DNA from: Hymenobacter caeli
GTDB taxonomy: Bacteria; Bacteroidota; Bacteroidia; Cytophagales; Hymenobacteraceae
Direction of reading: 5' to 3'
DNA: 64,000 bases
NCBI RefSeq assembly: GCF_013294115.1
Contig: NZ_JABSNP010000005.1
Span: 124,001-188,000 of the forward strand
Made by a program: the position numbers and the translations under genes
Shown here: one piece after another, positions 50,494 through 59,509 of the stretch
How the letters are laid out: each line of letters begins with the position of its first letter
How positions within the stretch are numbered: position 1 is the first letter of the stretch
The notes under the pieces: model-generated
Database searches by the model: none
What the model saw: the letters and a program-made list of their open reading frames with translations, nothing else
Told to the model about the DNA's origin: nothing

Positions 50494-51447
50494 ATGCCCC
50501 CCAAAAAACCCACCGCCGCGGCCCCCAAGGGCCCCACCGACGCTCCCAAGCCCAAAAAACCCGCCCCTTCCAAAGCCCCCGTGCGCCCCACGGCCAAAGA
50601 CATGAAGGCCGGGGCCCAGAAGCTGCCCTACCCCGGCAAGCAAGCCGACATGAAAATGCAGCCGCAGTCGGACCTGCGGGCCTACCGCGCCGCCGGCAAG
50701 CTCCAGGACAAAATTGCCCTCATCACCGGGGCCGACTCGGGCATTGGGCGGGCCGTGGCCGTGGCCTTTGCCAAGGAAGGGGCCCACGTGGCCGTCGTGT
50801 TCAACGAAAACCTGGCCGACGCCCAGCAAACCCAGGCCATGGTGGAAGCCGAAAAGCGCCGCTGCCTGGTGCTCCAGCTCGACGTGCGCGACCCCGAGCA
50901 GTGCAAGCAGGCCGTGCGCCGCACCGTGCAGGAGTTCGGCCGGCTGAACGTGCTGGTGAACAACGCCGCCTACCAGATGGCCCAGGAGAAGTTCGAGGAC
51001 ATCCCGGAAGAGCAAATCCGCCGCACGTTCGACACCAACATCCTGGGCTACGTGTGGATGGCGCAGGCCGCCATTCCGCACCTTCAATCGGGCGACGCCA
51101 TCGTGAACACGGGCAGCATCGTGGGCATCACGGGCATCCCGCTGCTGGTCGATTACGCCTGCTCGAAGGCCGGCATCCACGCCCTCACCAAGTCGCTGGC
51201 CCTGTACCTGGGCGAGCGCGGCATCCGGGTGAACGCCGTGGTGCCCGGCCCGGTCTGGACGCCCAACATCCCCGGCACCATGCCGCTGGACGAGATTGCG
51301 AAGTTCGGCCACGAAGTCGCCCTCAAGCGCCCCGGCCAGCCCGACGAGCTGGCCCCGGCCTACGTGCTGCTCGCCTCCGACGACGGCTCGTTTATGACCG
51401 GCAGCCTCGTGCACGTGACCGGCGGCAAGCTCAGCAGCGACGAGTAG
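50494..51447 (+). CDS. SDR-family oxidoreductase (YghA/YdaD-like)
   Basis: 317 residues with a Lys/Pro-rich N-terminal tail of about 60 residues, then a classical short-chain dehydrogenase: cofactor motif TGADSGIG (about 78-85), NNAAYQ, catalytic S in NTGSIVG, and Y221-x3-K225 (YACSKAG). Resembles the long-tailed E. coli YghA / Bacillus YdaD-type SDRs linked to general stress; substrate unknown. Followed by a word-type repeat. Confidence 0.88.
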   Translation: MPPKKPTAAAPKGPTDAPKPKKPAPSKAPVRPTAKDMKAGAQKLPYPGKQADMKMQPQSDLRAYRAAGKLQDKIALITGADSGIGRAVAVAFAKEGAHVAVVFNENLADAQQTQAMVEAEKRRCLVLQLDVRDPEQCKQAVRRTVQEFGRLNVLVNNAAYQMAQEKFEDIPEEQIRRTFDTNILGYVWMAQAAIPHLQSGDAIVNTGSIVGITGIPLLVDYACSKAGIHALTKSLALYLGERGIRVNAVVPGPVWTPNIPGTMPLDEIAKFGHEVALKRPGQPDELAPAYVLLASDDGSFMTGSLVHVTGGKLSSDE

Positions 51448-51454
51448 CTTCTTC

Positions 51455-51540
51455 AATGAGTGAGTGGGCGAACGAGTGAATGAGAGCGTTGCAAGTCTAA
51501 CCTTCGCTCAGTCACTCATTCGCCCACTCACTCATTCACT
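51455..51540. repeat. Word-type inverted repeat (GAGTGA/GAATGAG words)
   Basis: Left arm 51455-51486 and right arm 51507-51540 are complementary (AATGAGTGAGTGGGCGAA against its complement). It lies just after the SDR stop; 153 bp of leader remain before the OFA gene. Confidence 0.75.
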
Positions 51541-51693
51541 TTGAAACCTGCCTATAGTTAATTAGCAAAGTTTCTGGCGGCGAAAGGGCCGAACGGCTGC
51601 AAACGCGCCTACCTTTCTTCCTTTAAATTGTTGGCCTCCCAAAGCCCAATTTGCCAGGCTATTCTTTTTCCCCACCCTCTCTCCCCTTCTTTC

Positions 51694-53103
51694 ATGGCCG
51701 ATACTTCGACTTCAATTCTCGACCGGAGCCGCACCATTGCGGGCCCCGGCTACAACCGCTGGCTGGTGCCCCCCGCGGCCCTGGCCATTCACCTGGCCAT
51801 TGGGCAGGCCTACGCCTTCAGCGTGTTCAACAAGCCGCTGGGCTCGCTCATCAGCGGCGACCCGGCCAAGCCCGACGCCCTGGACTGGACGCCCACCCAA
51901 ATCGGCATCACGTTTTCCATCGCCATCGTGCTGCTGGGCTTGTCGGCCGCCCTGTTTGGCAAGTGGCTGGAGCGCGTGGGGCCCCGCAAGGCCATGCTGG
52001 CGTCGGCGCTGTGCTTCGGCGGCGGCTTCCTCATCGGCTCGCTCGGCGTGAGCCTGCACAACATTTTCCTGCTCTACTTCGGCTACGGTTTCGTGGGCGG
52101 CATCGGGCTGGGCATCGGCTACATTTCGCCGGTGAGCACGCTCATCAAGTGGTTCCCCGACCGCAAGGGCGTGGCCACGGGCATGGCCATCATGGGCTTC
52201 GGCGGCGGCGCCATGATTGCCTCGCCGCTCTCGGTAGCGCTGATGACGCACTTCAAGGCCTCGGCCCCGCAGGGCGTCGCGCCCACCTTTATCACGCTGG
52301 GCATCATCTACTTCATCTTTATGCAGTTCGGGGTGTGGACCATCCGGGTGCCCGCCAGCGACTGGGCCCCGGCCGGCTATGTGCCTAACGCCGAGCACAG
52401 CGCGCTCGTAACGGCGGGCAACGTATCGGCCGATAACGCCATCAAAACCCCGCAATTCTGGCTGCTGTGGGTGGTGCTGCTGACTAACGTAACGGCCGGC
52501 ATCGGCCTGCTCGAAACGGCCTCGCCGCTCATCCAGGACACGTTTTCGGACAAGGCAATGGGGGCCGGCCTGGGCGTGACGGCCGCCGCCGCCGCGGGCT
52601 TCGTGGGGCTACTCAGCCTGTTCAACCTGCTGGGCCGCTTCTTCTGGTCGTCGGCTTCCGACAAGCTGGGCCGCAAAACCACCTACGCCATCTACTTCGG
52701 CCTCGGCATTTTACTCTATACGCTGGTGCCGACGCTGGGGCACAACCTGCAACTAGCGTTTTATGTGATTGCGGCCTGCGTAATTGTGAGCATGTACGGC
52801 GGCGGCTTTGCCACGGCCCCGGCGTTCCTGTCCGACCTGTTCGGCAAGTATCAGGTGGGGGCCATTCACGGCCGTCTGCTCACGGCCTGGAGCACGGCCG
52901 GCGTGCTGGGGCCCCTCATCGTGCACCAGCTGCACGACCACGCCAAGGAACAGGGCCTGACCGGCGCAGCGGCCTACCAGAACGTGTTCTACACCATGGC
53001 GGGCTTACTGGTAGTGGGCCTGTTGGCCGACCTGGCCATTACCGCCGTGAAGGAGCAGTACTACGAAAAGGGCCCCGTCACCGTCGAAGCCGGCGGCCAC
53101 TGA
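51694..53103 (+). CDS. OFA-family MFS transporter (oxalate/formate antiporter-like)
   Basis: 469 residues from ATG 51694 (MADTSTS). 12 membrane segments. OFA family start: YNRWLVPPAALAIHLAIGQAYAFSVFNKPLG, then FGYGFVGGIGLGIGYISPVSTLIKWFPDRKG with the MFS loop, and a typical C-terminal half. Oxalate, formate or other carboxylate exchange is likely in this family; a formate-type substrate would fit the FdhF-like enzyme in the window but that is inference. The 46-residue small partner gene follows at 53137. Confidence 0.9.
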   Translation: MADTSTSILDRSRTIAGPGYNRWLVPPAALAIHLAIGQAYAFSVFNKPLGSLISGDPAKPDALDWTPTQIGITFSIAIVLLGLSAALFGKWLERVGPRKAMLASALCFGGGFLIGSLGVSLHNIFLLYFGYGFVGGIGLGIGYISPVSTLIKWFPDRKGVATGMAIMGFGGGAMIASPLSVALMTHFKASAPQGVAPTFITLGIIYFIFMQFGVWTIRVPASDWAPAGYVPNAEHSALVTAGNVSADNAIKTPQFWLLWVVLLTNVTAGIGLLETASPLIQDTFSDKAMGAGLGVTAAAAAGFVGLLSLFNLLGRFFWSSASDKLGRKTTYAIYFGLGILLYTLVPTLGHNLQLAFYVIAACVIVSMYGGGFATAPAFLSDLFGKYQVGAIHGRLLTAWSTAGVLGPLIVHQLHDHAKEQGLTGAAAYQNVFYTMAGLLVVGLLADLAITAVKEQYYEKGPVTVEAGGH

Positions 53104-53136
53104 GCCGCGGCCGTTTCACCTTTCAGCCCCCTTATT

Positions 53137-53277
53137 ATGAATCCGCAAGCCCCTAATTCCAACGCCGCCGACACTTCGTCGGGCGGTTCCGCCGTCATTG
53201 CCTGGCTCTTCGTGGGCCTGCCCCTCGCCTGGGGCGTTTCGCAAACCTTCCTCAAGGCCCTGGCTTTGTTCAAATAA
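53137..53277 (+). CDS. MFS transporter small subunit (46 residues)
   Basis: 46 residues from ATG 53137 with one hydrophobic segment (SAVIAWLFVGLPLAWGVSQ) and a KALALF tail. It matches the short family often annotated as MFS transporter small subunit and found downstream of OFA transporters. 33 bp after the transporter stop, followed at once by a terminator, so it closes the transcript. Presumed role: assembly or stability partner of the antiporter in the inner membrane; that is known only by association. Confidence 0.82.
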   Translation: MNPQAPNSNAADTSSGGSAVIAWLFVGLPLAWGVSQTFLKALALFK

Positions 53278-53305
53278 GCCCGGCGCCCATTTTTCTTCGT
53301 TGCCC

Positions 53306-53337
53306 AAAGCAGCCGGCCCGCGCCGGCTGCTTTTTTT
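53306..53337 (+). terminator. Rho-independent terminator
   Basis: GC-rich stem GCAGCCGGC (53309-53317) with its complement (53322-53330) followed by seven T. It lies right after the small-subunit gene. Confidence 0.88.
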
Positions 53338-53467
53338 GGGCCCCAGCGCCAACCGATTGGGCCCCGGGTGGTTTAAGATTGCCAAAGGCTTTCGGCAACC
53401 AGCGGCGGGTATCCACCGTTGAGTTTATTGGCCCTTGCCGTTTCACCGCCCGCTTCCCCCTTTCTTG

Positions 53468-54073
53468 ATGTCTGCTCCCCACTACCCGGCCGGCACGGTG
53501 CGCGCCCTGCTGCCCACCGCGCACGTGTCCGGGGCCACCCGCACGGCCTTGCAGCAGCGCCTCGACGCGCCCGCCGACTACGCCCCGCAGTTCCTGGCCC
53601 CCGAAACCTTTGCCCTGCTCGAAGCCGTGGCCGCCTGCCTGTTTCCGCAGCCCGACCGCCCCGAGCGGCCCATCCCGCTGGCCCCGTCGGTGGACCAACG
53701 CCTGCTGGAAGGCCGGGCCGACGGCTGGCGCTACGACGCCCTGCCCCCCGACCGCGAGGCTTACCGCCTGGGCCTGGGCGGCATCCAGGAAACCGCCCAG
53801 GCCCTGTTCCTCAACGATTTCCCAACCCTCGACACCCAGCAGCGCCACCACGTGATGGAGGCCGTGGCCGGCGGCACCCCGCCCGGTGCCATTTGGCAAA
53901 CGCTGGACGCCGCCCGCTTCTTCGAGGAAATGCTGGCCGAGCTGACCGAGATTTACTACGCCCACCCGCTGGCCCAGGAAGAAATCGGCTACGTAGGCAT
54001 GGCCGACCTGCCCGCCTGGACCAAAATCGGCCTCAACGAGAAGGACGACCGGGAAGTGACAATGGGTGAATGA
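53468..54073 (+). CDS. Gluconate 2-dehydrogenase subunit 3-like protein
   Basis: 201 residues from ATG 53468 (MSAPHYPAG). The subunit-3 family shows FALLEAVAACLFPQPD and FLNDFPTLDTQQRHHVMEAVAGG, then ARFFEEMLAELTEIYYAHP. It normally pairs with a flavoprotein GMC subunit, encoded next (99 bp downstream across a word-type repeat). No signal peptide or Tat motif is visible, unlike periplasmic relatives, so the complex may be cytoplasmic or secreted by piggyback. The repeat arm supplies its last codons. Confidence 0.88.
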   Translation: MSAPHYPAGTVRALLPTAHVSGATRTALQQRLDAPADYAPQFLAPETFALLEAVAACLFPQPDRPERPIPLAPSVDQRLLEGRADGWRYDALPPDREAYRLGLGGIQETAQALFLNDFPTLDTQQRHHVMEAVAGGTPPGAIWQTLDAARFFEEMLAELTEIYYAHPLAQEEIGYVGMADLPAWTKIGLNEKDDREVTMGE

Positions 54074-54166
54074 GCGAATGAAGGAATGAGTGAATGACTT
54101 CAATGTCAGCACACGCTCCCCGACAGCCTTATTCTCCCATTCGCTCATTCACTCACTCACCCACTG
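54064..54166. repeat. Word-type inverted repeat (GAATGAG words) between subunit-3 and GMC genes
   Basis: Left arm 54064-54098 starts inside the last codons of the upstream gene; right arm 54131-54166 ends 5 bases before the GMC start. The arms are complementary, with similar words to 51455-51540. Confidence 0.75.
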
Positions 54167-54171
54167 CAAAG

Positions 54172-55863
54172 ATGCCCGACGAAGAAGTACTAGAAGAAGG
54201 CCTGCTGACCCCAGTAGAACCCGTAATTCAGGACCCGCTGCTGCGCGAGCTGATGGCCGATGCGCCCGCTACCGCACCGACTCTGGACATCCCGCAGGAA
54301 AAAGGCCAGCCCACCACCGCGCCCCTCGAAGAAGTGGACTGCGTGGTCATCGGCCTCGGGGCCGGGGGGGCCCCCTTGCTGGCCCGCCTCGCCCAGGCCG
54401 GCCTGAAGGTGGTGGCCCTGGAAGCCGGCCCCTGGCACAACCCCGAGAAGGACTTCGCCACCGACGAGCGGGCGCAGGACTTCCTGTTTTGGAACGATGA
54501 GCGCCTCTCGGCCGGCGGCGACCCGCTGGCCATGGGCAAAAACAACTCGGGCACCGGCGTGGGCGGCTCCACGCTGCACTACACGGCCTACACCCCCCGC
54601 CCGCTGCCCGACGATTTGCACATCAAGCGCGACTTTGACAAGGGCGAAGACTGGCCCCTGACTTACGACGACCTCGCCCCGTACTACGAAGAGGTGGAGC
54701 AGTTTTTGGGCGTTTCGGGCCCCACGCCCTACCCCTGGGGCCCCAGACGGCCCAAGGGCTACGCCCTGGCCCCGCTGCCGCTCAACAGCGCCGCCCAATT
54801 GATGATGCGCGGGGCCGAAAAAATCGGCATCCGCACGGCCCCCGCGGCCAACGCGGCGCTGTCGGCCCGCTATTACCAGGAGGGCGTGGGCTGGCGCGAG
54901 GCCTGCACCAACCGCGGCTTCTGCCAGGCCGGCTGCTCGAACGGCGCCAAGGCCAGCATGGACGTGACGTTCATTCCGCTGGCGGTGAAGTACGGGGCCG
55001 ACATCCGCCCCAACAGCTTCGTGACCGAGATTGAGCGCAACGCCCAGGGCCTCGTCACGGCCGTGGTGTACACCCAGAACGGCCAGCAGCACCGCCAGGC
55101 CTGCCGCCACCTGTTCCTCTGCGGCGGCTCGGTGGAAACCCCGCGCCTGCTGCTGATGAACGAGCTGGCCCTCAGCAGCGGCCAGGTGGGCCGCAACCTG
55201 ATGGCCCACCCCGGCGTGCAGGTCTGGGGCACGTTTGCCGACGAGGTGCGCCCCAACAAAGGCATTCCCGGGGGCCTCATCTCGCAGGATACCCACCGGC
55301 CCAAGGGCGCCGACTTTGCCGGCGGCTACCTGCTGCAAAGCATCGGGGTGATGCCCGTGACGTTCTCCGGCCAGGTGGCCCGGGGCCGCAAGCTGTGGGG
55401 CCAGCCCCTGCGCGACTACATGCGCAGCTTCAACCACATCGCCGGCATCAACATCCTCGGCGACTGCCTGCCCCACAGCAGCAACTACCTGGAGCTGAGC
55501 GATGAGCTGGACGCCCGCCAGCTGCCCAAGCCGCGCCTGCACTTCACGGCCCAGGAAAACGAGCACCGCATGAACGCCCACGCCGAGCGCATCATGCGCG
55601 ACATCTGGGAAGCAGCCGGGGCCACCGACATCTGGGCCTTTAATCGCTACGCCCACGTCATCGGCACGGCCCGCATGGGCCTGAGCGGCGACGACGCCGT
55701 AGTGGACCGCGACGGCCGTGCCTTCGATGTGCCCAACCTCTACATCTCCGACAACTCCACGTTTCCCAGCGCTCTGAGCGTGAACCCGGCCCTGACCATC
55801 ATGGCCCTGAGCCTGCGCACGGCCGATAAATTCCTGGAGCGCGAGCGGCGCCGCGATGCGTAA
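54172..55863 (+). CDS. GMC-family FAD oxidoreductase
   Basis: 563 residues from ATG 54172 (MPDEEVLEEG). Dinucleotide motif VIGLGAGG at 59-66, FAD-binding GVGGSTLHYTAY, and active-site pair HVIGTARMG with NPALTIMALS. Oxidises an alcohol or sugar and passes electrons through subunit 3 or a cytochrome; no cytochrome gene is adjacent. Substrate unknown. A possible link with the following glycosidase is inferred from order only. Confidence 0.9.
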   Translation: MPDEEVLEEGLLTPVEPVIQDPLLRELMADAPATAPTLDIPQEKGQPTTAPLEEVDCVVIGLGAGGAPLLARLAQAGLKVVALEAGPWHNPEKDFATDERAQDFLFWNDERLSAGGDPLAMGKNNSGTGVGGSTLHYTAYTPRPLPDDLHIKRDFDKGEDWPLTYDDLAPYYEEVEQFLGVSGPTPYPWGPRRPKGYALAPLPLNSAAQLMMRGAEKIGIRTAPAANAALSARYYQEGVGWREACTNRGFCQAGCSNGAKASMDVTFIPLAVKYGADIRPNSFVTEIERNAQGLVTAVVYTQNGQQHRQACRHLFLCGGSVETPRLLLMNELALSSGQVGRNLMAHPGVQVWGTFADEVRPNKGIPGGLISQDTHRPKGADFAGGYLLQSIGVMPVTFSGQVARGRKLWGQPLRDYMRSFNHIAGINILGDCLPHSSNYLELSDELDARQLPKPRLHFTAQENEHRMNAHAERIMRDIWEAAGATDIWAFNRYAHVIGTARMGLSGDDAVVDRDGRAFDVPNLYISDNSTFPSALSVNPALTIMALSLRTADKFLERERRRDA

Positions 55864-55865
55864 GC

Positions 55866-55939
55866 CAATGAACAATTAGCAATGGGCAATGAGCAATTGT
55901 CTGTGCTATTGTTAATTGTTAAATGCTCATTGTTAATTG
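55866..55939. repeat. Word-type inverted repeat (AATTAGCAAT words)
   Basis: Left arm 55866-55900 and right arm 55908-55939 are complementary (CAATTAGCAATG words against their complement). It occupies the space from the GMC stop to 8 bases before the next start. Confidence 0.75.
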
Positions 55940-55946
55940 ATTATAA

Positions 55947-57281
55947 ATGAAATCCTTTCTCACCGAAATAAAAGACCGTTTTGGGGACGGCAACTATGAG
56001 GGCGACCAGTTTGGCGGAGCTAACGGGCACAACGGCAACGGCTTGCCCACGGGCCTGCCCAACAACTTTATGTTCGCCACCGGCATCGAGTGCAGCTACC
56101 CGACCATCGACAACGGCAAGACCCGCCGCGACCTGCTGGCCGAGTGCGACCACTACAACCGCTACAAGGAAGACCTGGGCTTGGTGAAAGAAATGGGCCT
56201 GAAGGTGTTGCGCTACGGGCTGCCATACTACAAGATTCAGCAGGGCCCCGGCAAGTACGATTGGGAATTTGCCGACCTGGCAATGGCCGAGATGCAGCGC
56301 CTCGGCATCACGCCCATCCTGGACCTGATGCACTTTGGGGTGCCCGATTGGTTGGGTAATTTTCAGAACCCTGAGTTGGTGGTGCACTTCGCCGACTACT
56401 GCGAGCAAGTGGCCAAGCGCTACCCGTGGGTGCGCTACTACACGCCCGTGAACGAGATTTACGTGACGGCCAAGATGAGCGCCAAAGACGGCATCTGGAA
56501 CGAGCAGTTGAAGTCGGACAAGGCCTTCGTGACGGCCCTGAAGCACTGCGTGGCGGCCAGCATCATGGGCACCCAGCAAATTGCCAAGCAGCGCCCCGAC
56601 TGCGTGATTGTGCAGAGCGAGTCGGCCGAGTTCACGCACGAGCTGCGGGCCGCGCACACGTCGGCCGTGCAGCTGGAAAACCTGCTGCGCTTCACCTCGC
56701 TGGATTTGCTATACGCCCACCACCCCGAAGGCGAGGTACTCAACTACTTGTACGACAACGGCCTGACCCGGCGTGAGTACGACTGGTTCATGGCCGGTGA
56801 GCCTCCTGGGTACCAGGTGATGGGCAACGACTACTACGGCCGCAACGAAAAAATCATGCTGCCCAACGGCGAAACCGTTGTCAGCATGGACGTGCTGGGC
56901 TGGTACAACATCACCCACGACTACTACCAGCGCTACCAAAAGCCGGTGATGCACACCGAAACCAACGTGCTGGAGGTTGCCGAGGGCCCTACCTGGCTCT
57001 GGAAGCAGTGGGTAAACATTTTGCGCATGCGCAAAGAAGGCGTGCCCGTGCTGGGCTTCACGTGGTACTCGCTCATCGACCAGATTGACTGGGACAAGGG
57101 CCTGGCCACCAAAACCGGGACCGTGAACCCGTGTGGCCTCTACGACCTCGACCGCAAGCCCCGCCCCGTGGCCGACGCCTACAAGATGCTGCTCCAGGAA
57201 TACGGCCAGATTACCATCGTGCCCCACGGCGAGCTGTTTGAAGTAACCGACCGGCCCGCCACGCTGAAGGTGGAAGTATAG
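55947..57281 (+). CDS. GH1-like beta-glycosidase
   Basis: 444 residues, no signal peptide. GH1 fold with acid/base E170 in TPVNEIYV and nucleophile candidate E338 in MHTETNVLE; spacing of 168 is normal for GH1. N-terminal CSYPTIDNGKTRRDLL and FGVPDWLGNF agree with family 1 glycosylhydrolases of Bacteroidota. Product is probably a beta-linked glycoside-hydrolysing enzyme; specificity is unknown. Followed by a 1 kb gene-free region. Confidence 0.85.
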   Translation: MKSFLTEIKDRFGDGNYEGDQFGGANGHNGNGLPTGLPNNFMFATGIECSYPTIDNGKTRRDLLAECDHYNRYKEDLGLVKEMGLKVLRYGLPYYKIQQGPGKYDWEFADLAMAEMQRLGITPILDLMHFGVPDWLGNFQNPELVVHFADYCEQVAKRYPWVRYYTPVNEIYVTAKMSAKDGIWNEQLKSDKAFVTALKHCVAASIMGTQQIAKQRPDCVIVQSESAEFTHELRAAHTSAVQLENLLRFTSLDLLYAHHPEGEVLNYLYDNGLTRREYDWFMAGEPPGYQVMGNDYYGRNEKIMLPNGETVVSMDVLGWYNITHDYYQRYQKPVMHTETNVLEVAEGPTWLWKQWVNILRMRKEGVPVLGFTWYSLIDQIDWDKGLATKTGTVNPCGLYDLDRKPRPVADAYKMLLQEYGQITIVPHGELFEVTDRPATLKVEV

Positions 57282-58332
57282 CACCCGCCGCGCAATCCGG
57301 GCTTCCCATTTCCCACCGCTAACGGGCCGTTAGGCCCCCGTTGGGTAGGTACCGCGTGCCCAAGGCCGTGGGCCATGGCGCAGCGAACGGCCTGCAACCG
57401 GTGACCCGCTGAGCGGGGCAGCCGGTTGCAGCATCGTCCAGACAAAATGGCCTTACTAGCACCGCTACGCGCAGGGCGTGCCGCCGCTTGATGCAGACGG
57501 CTACCCGCCCGTTGCGTGGGGCGGTTAGCTGCGTTTAACGAGTCTTAGGGGCTTTAACCTAACGGGAATAGCACTAAATGCCTTTACTCGGCGCCTAAAT
57601 GCTTACCACAAGGCCTTGTGGATCGAGCCAATCGCCGACAATCAGTGCCTAGACTAAATGGGTATGCCGTAAATCGGTCTTTTGGGGGTTGGCAGTTTAA
57701 CAAGGACTTTTAAGAATATATAAAATAGTAAAATCACGGATTTAGATAAGGACTGCGTGTTTTCTTAGCCGGTAGTATCTGATTGCACAGCTGATTGGCT
57801 TTGGAACGCTCTAGCTTATCAAATCATTAAATACATATAATTATTAAAATATTTATATTATTTAAATTACTCAAAACCAATGATATAAGATTATCAGGTT
57901 GTTTTTTGAAGCGACAACGAACAGGAGCAGGCTTCCACCAATGCTTTCACAACGGGTCAAAGTCTGCCTTTGCGAAATACAATTTTTTCAAGTACTTTTT
58001 GGTGGTTTTTTTTATCAAAAAAACCAGAAAGCAAATATATTACTTGGCATAAGCCAATTGGCCCATATATTTGCTAGATAATCAACCGGTTCTGTACACA
58101 ATTGAACAAAAATCGGAAAGTTGCATTAATCCGCGTTCTCCCCCTCTGCTAGCCTAAGCAGTAAGGTTTAACACAAAAAACCTGATATATAACGGCCGCG
58201 AGCCAGACTACTTATTCACCCAACCACCACTTCAGCCGGTTTGAACGGCAAAGATTCCGAAGCTGCTCTCTATCACCCACAGTCTGTCCTTACCTCCTCT
58301 TATAAACACCCTCTCTTTCACAAATCTTTATT
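57282..58332. other. Gene-free 1.05 kb boundary region before the exopolysaccharide cluster
   Basis: GC-rich at 57282-57540 and AT-rich after about 57700. Contains a 10-bp-arm hairpin at 57392-57431 (CTGCAACCGG/CCGGTTGCAG). A 60-codon TTG frame at 57899 lacks any support. The composition jump suggests an island edge. Confidence 0.55.
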
Positions 58333-59007
58333 ATGGAATATAACCTAACGCTACCCAACCCTAGGGGCTCGATCAGCGCCAGCGGGGAATACCGTAACCA
58401 AAGCAGCGAGGCACAGGCCGTCTCTGCCAAGCGGGTATTCGATATCGTTTTCGCTCTGTTGGTTGTAGTATTCTTGCTGAGCTGGCTCATCCCCTTGGTG
58501 GCTTTACTTATCAAGCTCGAATCCAAGGGCCCGGCCTTCTTTAAGCAGCTGCGCACCGGCAAAGACAACCAACCGTTCTATTGCTTCAAGTTTCGCAGCA
58601 TGCGTGTGAATGCCGAAGCTAACCATCGGCAGGCGAGCAAAGGGGACGCCCGCATCACCCGTGTTGGGTCATTCATACGCAAAACCAACATCGACGAACT
58701 CCCCCAATTCATCAATGTCCTCCGGGGCGAGATGTCTATTGTGGGCCCGCGCCCTCACATGCTCAAACACACCGAGGAATACTCCCAAGTTGTGAACGGT
58801 TTCATGGAGCGCCACACGGTTACGCCCGGCATCACGGGCCTGGCCCAGGTACGCGGCTTCCGCGGCGAAACGAAGGAAACCATCGCAATGGCGAAGCGGG
58901 TGAAAATCGACATCTGGTATATCAAGAACTGGTCGTTTTTGCTCGATTTGAAAATCGTCGTGATGACCGTCATTCAAGCCATTAAAGGCCACGATAACGC
59001 TTTTTAA
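58333..59007 (+). CDS. Undecaprenyl-phosphate sugar-1-phosphate transferase (WcaJ/PglC-like)
   Basis: 224 residues, polyisoprenyl-phosphate hexose-1-phosphate transferase that starts a lipid-linked polysaccharide unit at the inner membrane. One N-terminal hairpin helix (about 35-62), then [37 protein letters not shown] with the catalytic DE pair, and a C-terminal [16 protein letters not shown]. Shorter than WcaJ and equal to the single-domain PglC type. First gene of the exopolysaccharide cluster. Confidence 0.93.
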   Translation: MEYNLTLPNPRGSISASGEYRNQSSEAQAVSAKRVFDIVFALLVVVFLLSWLIPLVALLIKLESKGPAFFKQLRTGKDNQPFYCFKFRSMRVNAEANHRQASKGDARITRVGSFIRKTNIDELPQFINVLRGEMSIVGPRPHMLKHTEEYSQVVNGFMERHTVTPGITGLAQVRGFRGETKETIAMAKRVKIDIWYIKNWSFLLDLKIVVMTVIQAIKGHDNAF

Positions 59008-59509
59008 TTCATTGCAATCGGGCAACACGCTACTACAACTCCAAGGGTCGATTGTTGCGGGGCGCTAGTGCAACGCCGTTCCGTCCTGCTCAAGTTTCAA
59101 AGCGATGGAATTCGGGCCATAAGTGGTCAGCTTCCCCCGGGCCGGTGCCCGCCAGCCGCAAGGCCGAGCCGTAGCGGCACTGGCCATGCGGCTGGCGGGC
59201 ACCCACTTTTCCAACACGCCGGGTCCTAAGCCGTTGGGTTCGTTGCCCATGCTAGCGCTCGTAAGCGCGTAGCCTAAAATAGTGGGTCCCTGCATTGCGC
59301 TTGGTAAAACCAGCCTATTGCTCTCCTCGGCATGGCGCCTTTGCCTGCCATTGCGCTGTTATGTACGGTGCTGGGCTGGTACTATCTGGACCAACCTACC
59401 AGTATTAGAATTTTTTGATATCTTTAGGACTGGGCAACTGCATAGATTAATAATCCGGTGCGAGTTTCTAATCCTATAATCCTATTTACCGACTCTAAAC
59501 CAGCCGAGC
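59008..59509. other. Intergenic region in the exopolysaccharide cluster, 502 bp
   Basis: GC-rich first part carries a minus-strand open frame (59065-59295); the rest is ordinary leader DNA. A TATCTTTA box at 59419-59426 is one base off the -7 consensus and could serve the Wza-like gene at 59510. Confidence 0.45.
59065..59295 (-). pseudogene. Possible fragment of a protein C-terminus
   Basis: 76-codon frame that reads like the end of a secreted enzyme (GYALTSASMGNEPNGLGPG, then LTTYGPNSIALKL), with higher GC than the flanking cluster. No start or upstream domain. It may be a remnant or a chance frame. Confidence 0.25.

Noticed and set aside
57899..58081. 60-codon frame in the AT-rich boundary region
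   Set aside because: TTG start, no motif, no conserved neighbour; a chance frame in AT-rich DNA is more likely.
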